A stretch of DNA of 26,681 nt, from positions 1 to 26,681 of the forward strand of contig FMEL01000025.1 in the NCBI GenBank assembly GCA_900066355.1, given 5' to 3'. How positions within the stretch are numbered: the first letter of the stretch is position 1; each line of letters begins with the position of its first letter. Both the position numbers and the translations under genes were made by a program. This DNA is from an uncultured Ruminococcus sp. Lineage in GTDB: Bacteria; Bacillota; Clostridia; Lachnospirales; Lachnospiraceae. Of this stretch, positions 22,914-26,681 are shown one piece after another. Below the pieces are notes generated by a model. It saw nothing but the letters and a program-made list of their open reading frames with translations, was not told where the DNA came from and did no database searches.

Positions 22914-25181
22914 TTATTTTCCCAGATGCCAGATGTCCTGATCGTATTCGGCAATCGTTCTGTCTGATGAGAAGAATCCTGCTTCTGCAATATTGATCAG
23001 TGTTCTGCGGCTCCAGTCTTCCGGGTTGACTGCATAGTCTTTCATCGCCTGTTCTTTGCGAACCACATAAGCGTTGAAATCCGGAAGAGTCTGGAACCAG
23101 TCTTTACTGATCAATTCATGCTGAAGTCGTTTCAGATGTTCTTCGTCGCCATATTTCAACATTTCCTCATTGGTGAGGAAGTCGATAGCGCGGTGCAGAT
23201 TCGGATCAGCTTCATACCAGTCACGGGCACAGTAATCGGCAGCAGCATAGTGGTGGATGACCTGTTTACTGCTCTGACCGAAGATGTAGATGTTGTCATT
23301 GCCGACTGCTTCTGCGATTTCGACATTGGCGCCATCCATAGTTCCGAGTGTCAGTGCGCCATTCAGCATAAATTTCATATTTCCGGTTCCGGATGCCTCC
23401 TTGGAAGCAAGACTGATCTGCTCGGAAAGGTCGCATGCCGGAATCATTTTTTCTGCGGCAGATACATTATAGTTTTCAACAAATGCAAGCTGAAGCCATC
23501 TGGAGACCTGCGGATCTTCGCTGATTACCTGAGACAGAGTCAGAAGACCGTGGATGATATCTTTTGCAATGATATAAGCAGGTGCTGCTTTGGCACCGAA
23601 AATGCTGACAAGTGGGGTGGCAGGTACATGACCGGCTTTGATCTCCAGATATTCGTGAATCAGGAATAAAAGATTCAGCTGCTGGCGTTTGTATTCGTGA
23701 AGTCGTTTGGACTGGATAGAAAACATTGCATCTGTGTTCAGCTGGATTCCCTGTTTGTCAGCGAGCCATGCTGCAAGCTGTTTTTTATTATCTTTTTTGA
23801 TTGTGCGGATTTTGGACAGTACCTCGGTATCATCGGTATAAGCAAGGAGTTTTTGGAGTTCAGAGGCATCTTTTTTGAATCCGTCTCCGATCAGGTTTTC
23901 AATTTCACTGGTTAATGCAGGGTTGCATTTTAAAAGCCAGCGTCGGAAAGTGATACCGTTTGTTTTGTTGTTGAATTTTTCAGGATACATCTGATAAAAT
24001 CCGGCGAGTTCACTTTCTTTCAGAATCTGAGTGTGCAGTGTGGCAACACCATTTGTGGAATGGGAAAAATGAATATCCATATGTGCCATGTGTACAACCT
24101 GATTCTGGTCGATGATAGCAAGTGCGGCATTATCAGTACGTGTTTTTGCAATTGCATCCAGCTTTTCGATAATCGGCATAAGCTGCGGTACAACGGTGTC
24201 AAGATAATGACGCGGCCATTTTTCAAGTGCTTCTGCCAGAATTGTGTGGTTTGTATACGCGCAGGTGTCAGTAACAATCTGAACAGCTTCTTCAAATTCG
24301 ATTCCATGCAGTCCGAGAAGACGGATGAGTTCCGGAATTACCATGCTCGGATGAGTATCGTTGATCTGGATTGCCGCATAATCTGCGAGGTCGTGCAGGT
24401 TACAGCCTCGGGTCATGCATTCATCAAGAATCAGCTGTGCACCGGCAGAAACCATAAAGTATTGCTGATAGATGCGGAGCAGACGACCATCTTCATCGGA
24501 ATCATCCGGATAAAGAAACAGAGTCAGGTTTTTGGCAATATCTTTTTTGTCAAAAGAGATACCGTCACCGATCACAGACTCATCGACAGTATCGAGATCA
24601 AAGAGATTTAAGGTATTGGTGCGTCCTTCGTATCCTGTCACCGGAAGTTTATAAAGTCTTGCGGAATATGTTTTTCCGGCAAGAGAAACAGGGAAGACTG
24701 TATCGGTCGCTTTGGCAGCACACTGATCAGTCAGCCAGAAATCAGGTGTTTCATTCTGGACATTGTTTTTGAAATTCTGACGGAACAGTCCGCAGTGATA
24801 GCGAAGGCCGACACCGTCGCCGGGAAGGTTTAAGGTTGCAAGGCTGTCCAGGAAGCAGGCAGCAAGACGACCGAGTCCGCCGTTTCCGAGACTTGGTTCT
24901 GGTTCCTGTTCTTCAATATCAGCAAGAGCTTTACCTGCTTCGGCAAGTGTATCACGCACATCGTCATAAAGACCGAGATTGATCAGATTGTTGGACAGTA
25001 GTTTGCCAATCAGAAATTCAGCAGAAATATAATACAGTTTTCTCCCGCTGACAGATTTGACATGCTGTTGGCTCTTTTCATGCACAAGCTTCAAAAGGGC
25101 AGTATAAAGTTCGGCATCTGTAGCCGTAGAGATTTCTTTCTGACAGAGATCAGTAAGAGTTGCTTTCATGGATTTACTCAT
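22914..25181 (-). CDS. glgP: Glycogen/starch/maltodextrin phosphorylase
   Basis: A 755-residue enzyme on the minus strand from ATG at 25179-25181, with AAAGGAGC upstream. It releases glucose-1-phosphate from the non-reducing ends of alpha-1,4-glucans with pyridoxal phosphate as cofactor. Visible family landmarks are the N-terminal RKLYYISAEFLIGKLLSNNL region, LGNGGLGRLAACFLDS, the IQINDTHPSMVIPEL region, QRLHEYKRQ-type residues (SKRLHEYKRQQLN) and the cofactor site EASGTGNMKFMLNGALT with Lys 603. The length is normal for the short clostridial form. Its 3' end converges on the lipoprotein gene with only 22 bases between the stops and no clear terminator. It is divergent from the AraC-family gene. 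GlgP and MalP cannot be separated by sequence alone. Confidence 0.95.
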   Translation of the reverse strand: MSKSMKATLTDLCQKEISTATDAELYTALLKLVHEKSQQHVKSVSGRKLYYISAEFLIGKLLSNNLINLGLYDDVRDTLAEAGKALADIEEQEPEPSLGNGGLGRLAACFLDSLATLNLPGDGVGLRYHCGLFRQNFKNNVQNETPDFWLTDQCAAKATDTVFPVSLAGKTYSARLYKLPVTGYEGRTNTLNLFDLDTVDESVIGDGISFDKKDIAKNLTLFLYPDDSDEDGRLLRIYQQYFMVSAGAQLILDECMTRGCNLHDLADYAAIQINDTHPSMVIPELIRLLGLHGIEFEEAVQIVTDTCAYTNHTILAEALEKWPRHYLDTVVPQLMPIIEKLDAIAKTRTDNAALAIIDQNQVVHMAHMDIHFSHSTNGVATLHTQILKESELAGFYQMYPEKFNNKTNGITFRRWLLKCNPALTSEIENLIGDGFKKDASELQKLLAYTDDTEVLSKIRTIKKDNKKQLAAWLADKQGIQLNTDAMFSIQSKRLHEYKRQQLNLLFLIHEYLEIKAGHVPATPLVSIFGAKAAPAYIIAKDIIHGLLTLSQVISEDPQVSRWLQLAFVENYNVSAAEKMIPACDLSEQISLASKEASGTGNMKFMLNGALTLGTMDGANVEIAEAVGNDNIYIFGQSSKQVIHHYAAADYCARDWYEADPNLHRAIDFLTNEEMLKYGDEEHLKRLQHELISKDWFQTLPDFNAYVVRKEQAMKDYAVNPEDWSRRTLINIAEAGFFSSDRTIAEYDQDIWHLGK

Positions 25182-25222
25182 AAGAGTTGCTCCTTTCTTT
25201 ATATAAAAAGTTGAAATTGTTC

Positions 25223-25237
25223 TAACTTCAGAAGTTA
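25223..25237. promoter_or_regulatory. Perfect palindrome at the glgP start region, probable operator
   Basis: TAACTTC-A-GAAGTTA has exact 7-bp arms around one base. It lies just downstream of the minus-strand -10 box (25237-25242), where the glgP transcript should begin, as expected for a repressor site. Confidence 0.6.
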
Positions 25238-25242
25238 TTATA
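25237..25242 (-). promoter_or_regulatory. -10 box for glgP
   Basis: The minus strand reads TATAAT here, about 55 bases upstream of the glgP start codon. The hexamer 17 bases further upstream (TGACGA) is a weak -35. Confidence 0.55.
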
Positions 25243-25287
25243 GTTATAGCATATGTCGTTCGTCATTTCTTGTAAAAAGCTTGCAGG

Positions 25288-25309
25288 AAATGATACTATC
25301 CTATCATTT
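25288..25309. promoter_or_regulatory. 8-bp inverted repeat upstream of the AraC-family gene
   Basis: AAATGATA (25288-25295) and TATCATTT (25302-25309) are exact inverted copies around CTATCC. It could be an autoregulatory site or a hairpin in the leader of the AraC-family gene. Confidence 0.5.
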
Positions 25310-25345
25310 GGATTGAAAAAATCGGTTACAGGAGGTACCGGACAC

Positions 25346-26224
25346 ATGAGAGAAAAACAAAACAGCGCAGAGTATCAGGAAACGAAACAACATGGAAGCC
25401 GCCTGTTTCCATTTAATATATATCCATGTACGATCCCGCTTGATTTTCCGATTGTTTCACTTCACTGGCATAAAGAGATGGAATTAATTTACGTAAAAAA
25501 AGGAAAAGGGCAGATTCAACTCGAAACTGAGAATTATGAGGGGAATCCTGGCGATATTTTTGTGGTGACTCCGGGTACGCTGCATTCCATTCACAGAATA
25601 AAAGGATATGTCATGGAGTACGAAAATATTATCTTTGAGATGGATTTTCTCGGAGAAGGTGCAGCAGATCTCTGTGCGGGAGAGTTTTTAGTGCCGCTTG
25701 CATCGGGCCGCCTGCTTCCTCCGGCATGTATTCGGAAGGGGGAGGAGCACTATGAAGCACTCAAAAGGTGTCTTGTCCAGATGGAAGAGTTATGTGAAAA
25801 AAAGGAGAAAGGTTATGAACTGGGAGTAAAAGCTGCCGTACTTCAGATGATTTTCCTGCTGATCAGAAAATATCCTTCTATAGAGGAGGTTTCTTCGCCT
25901 GACCGGGAACGGCTGAAAGAAGTGCTTCAGGAAATCGGTGAAAAGATCAATCAGAATCTGACAGTACTGGATATGGCAAAATTTTGCGGATTGAGTGAGA
26001 GCCATTTCATGCGCTGGTTCAAAAAAATGACAGGGGACAGTTTTGCTTCCTATGTAAATGACCGTCGGCTTGCAAATGCGGCAGAAGCATTGCGTCGAAC
26101 CGATGATAAAATATTGTCTGTTTCACAGGATGTTGGTTTTACAAATTTGTCAAATTTTAACCGCCAGTTCAAGAAACGATATGGAATAACTCCAAAAGAA
26201 TACCGAAAAGTTTCGAAATTTTGA
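25346..26224 (+). CDS. AraC-family transcriptional regulator (cupin plus HTH)
   Basis: A 292-residue regulator. I prefer ATG 25346, ten bases after AGGAGG (25330-25335), over an in-frame ATG at 25253 with no ribosome site. The N-terminal half carries a cupin-type sensing domain (about 38-115), with SLHWHKEMELIYV, GDIFVVTPGTLHSI and a metal/sugar-pocket-like His pair. The C-terminal 100 residues form the AraC double helix-turn-helix: LTVLDMAKFCGLSESHFMRW and VSQDVGFTNLSNFNRQFKKRYG, then TPKEYRK. It is divergent from glgP, so it likely regulates glgP, itself or the sugar-transport genes. The inducer is unknown. Confidence 0.92.
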   Translation: MREKQNSAEYQETKQHGSRLFPFNIYPCTIPLDFPIVSLHWHKEMELIYVKKGKGQIQLETENYEGNPGDIFVVTPGTLHSIHRIKGYVMEYENIIFEMDFLGEGAADLCAGEFLVPLASGRLLPPACIRKGEEHYEALKRCLVQMEELCEKKEKGYELGVKAAVLQMIFLLIRKYPSIEEVSSPDRERLKEVLQEIGEKINQNLTVLDMAKFCGLSESHFMRWFKKMTGDSFASYVNDRRLANAAEALRRTDDKILSVSQDVGFTNLSNFNRQFKKRYGITPKEYRKVSKF

Positions 26225-26267
26225 AAAAAAATAAGATTTTACATTTCTTAATTAATAAATGATCAAT

Positions 26268-26308
26268 AAAGGTACCATGGATCCGAAAAGGTCTATGGTA
26301 CCTTTTGT
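26268..26308 (+). terminator. Terminator after the AraC-family gene
   Basis: AAAGGTACCAT (26268-26278) pairs perfectly with ATGGTACCTTT (26295-26305). A few more pairs extend the stem towards a CGAAAA loop, and TTTTGTT follows. It separates the gene from the rRNA promoters. Confidence 0.85.
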
Positions 26309-26350
26309 TGATACATGTCGATGTTTTTGTAAAAAAACTTCAAAAAGGTG

Positions 26351-26379
26351 TTGACAGCCCGGTTGGAAAGTGTTATTCT
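26351..26379 (+). promoter_or_regulatory. Tandem strong promoter P1
   Basis: TTGACA (26351-26356) and TATTCT (26374-26379) are 17 bases apart, with A-rich tracts upstream that look like an UP element. Confidence 0.8.
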
Positions 26380-26453
26380 AACTGAGCTGTCACGAAGAAT
26401 TGTTTCTTCTGAACAAACAATTTAAAAAGTTTTGAAAAAAGCGAAAAAAGTTG

Positions 26454-26482
26454 TTGACAATCCGGTGAGGATGTGATAGAGT
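26454..26482 (+). promoter_or_regulatory. Tandem strong promoter P2
   Basis: TTGACA (26454-26459) and TAGAGT (26477-26482) are 17 bases apart, preceded by phased A-tracts. It is followed by a short hairpin, GTCGC/GCGAC (26489-26504). Confidence 0.8.
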
Positions 26483-26547
26483 AAACGAGTCGCCTGAGAG
26501 CGACACACAAACATCAAAAAAACTTCGAAAAAACTTGAAAAAAGTGC

Positions 26548-26576
26548 TTGACAAGCTCGGATGAATGTGATAAAGT
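26548..26576 (+). promoter_or_regulatory. Tandem strong promoter P3
   Basis: TTGACA (26548-26553) and TAAAGT (26571-26576) are 17 bases apart, with A-tracts upstream. A similar hairpin follows, GCTGTCT/AGACGGC (26583-26599). Confidence 0.82.
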
Positions 26577-26681
26577 AAACAAGCTGTCTGAGAGACGGCA
26601 AGTTAAGAACCTTGATAACTAAACAGTGAAACACATACGATTCTCGAAAATTTCTTTTTAAATTCAAGAACAAAACCTTAA
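26577..26681 (+). other. rRNA operon leader (16S gene expected beyond the window)
   Basis: The 26225-26681 stretch has no gene; it holds the terminator, three promoters and this leader. The CCTTGATAACTAAACAG segment (26610-26626) resembles the boxA-like antitermination leader TTTGAAAACTGAACA of Firmicutes rRNA operons. No 16S start sequence is visible before the window ends, so the identity is inferred; a tRNA or 5S-led operon cannot be excluded. Confidence 0.7.

Noticed and set aside
23118..23669. Plus-strand open frame of 183 codons inside glgP
   Set aside because: It overlaps conserved phosphorylase sequence on the opposite strand and lacks any recognisable domain.
25271..25285. TGTAAAAAGCTTGCA as a CcpA cre site
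   Set aside because: The spacing is one base too long and the central CG is missing compared with the cre consensus.
26422..26673. Minus-strand open frame in the rRNA promoter region
   Set aside because: It overlaps tandem promoters and the leader, with no ribosome site.

Overview
The window looks like chromosomal DNA of a Gram-positive gut Clostridia member, probably Lachnospiraceae (inference). Supporting features are strong AGGAGG-type ribosome binding sites, sigma-A promoters with 17-bp spacers, large secreted proteins ending in Big_2 and Fn3 modules, YesM/YesN-type two-component genes, a fused ThrE-type exporter, and a clostridial-style rRNA leader. I cannot name the species.

Region 1 (1-11199) is the most unusual part. 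After the 3' end of a Big_2 surface-protein gene comes a consensus promoter, a cobalamin-riboswitch-like leader ending in an intrinsic terminator, and five same-strand genes. These are a secreted Big_2/Fn3 protein (710-3619), a surface protein with cadherin-like domains anchored by a C-terminal membrane segment (3689-6898), a secreted protein with a transcobalamin-like DUF4430 domain plus a dockerin and Big_2/Fn3 modules (6882-10166), a MotA/TolQ/ExbB-type channel subunit (10191-10799) and a DUF2149 protein that looks like an ExbD-type partner (10812-11156). I read this as a candidate B12-repressed, proton-motive-force-coupled system for capturing or handling corrinoids at the surface of a cell with no outer membrane. 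That function is inferred, not demonstrated.

Region 2 (11200-14700) holds an unrecognised cytoplasmic protein, a threonine/serine exporter family protein and a DUF308 (HdeD-like) membrane protein with a long acidic tail. It ends in an elaborate structured RNA terminator.

Region 3 (14700-26310) is a carbohydrate module. It has a sugar-binding protein without a lipobox and two MalF/MalG-like permeases with no ATPase gene, then a YesN-type response regulator, a YesM-type sensor kinase and an orphan LplA-like lipoprotein with overlapping ends. A glycogen/maltodextrin phosphorylase follows on the minus strand, divergent from an AraC-family regulator. Together these suggest import of an oligosaccharide, possibly an alpha-glucan, with phosphorolysis inside the cell. 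Several perfect dyads lie at the promoters.

Region 4 (26310-26681) has three tandem strong promoters and a leader typical of an rRNA operon whose 16S gene should begin beyond the window.
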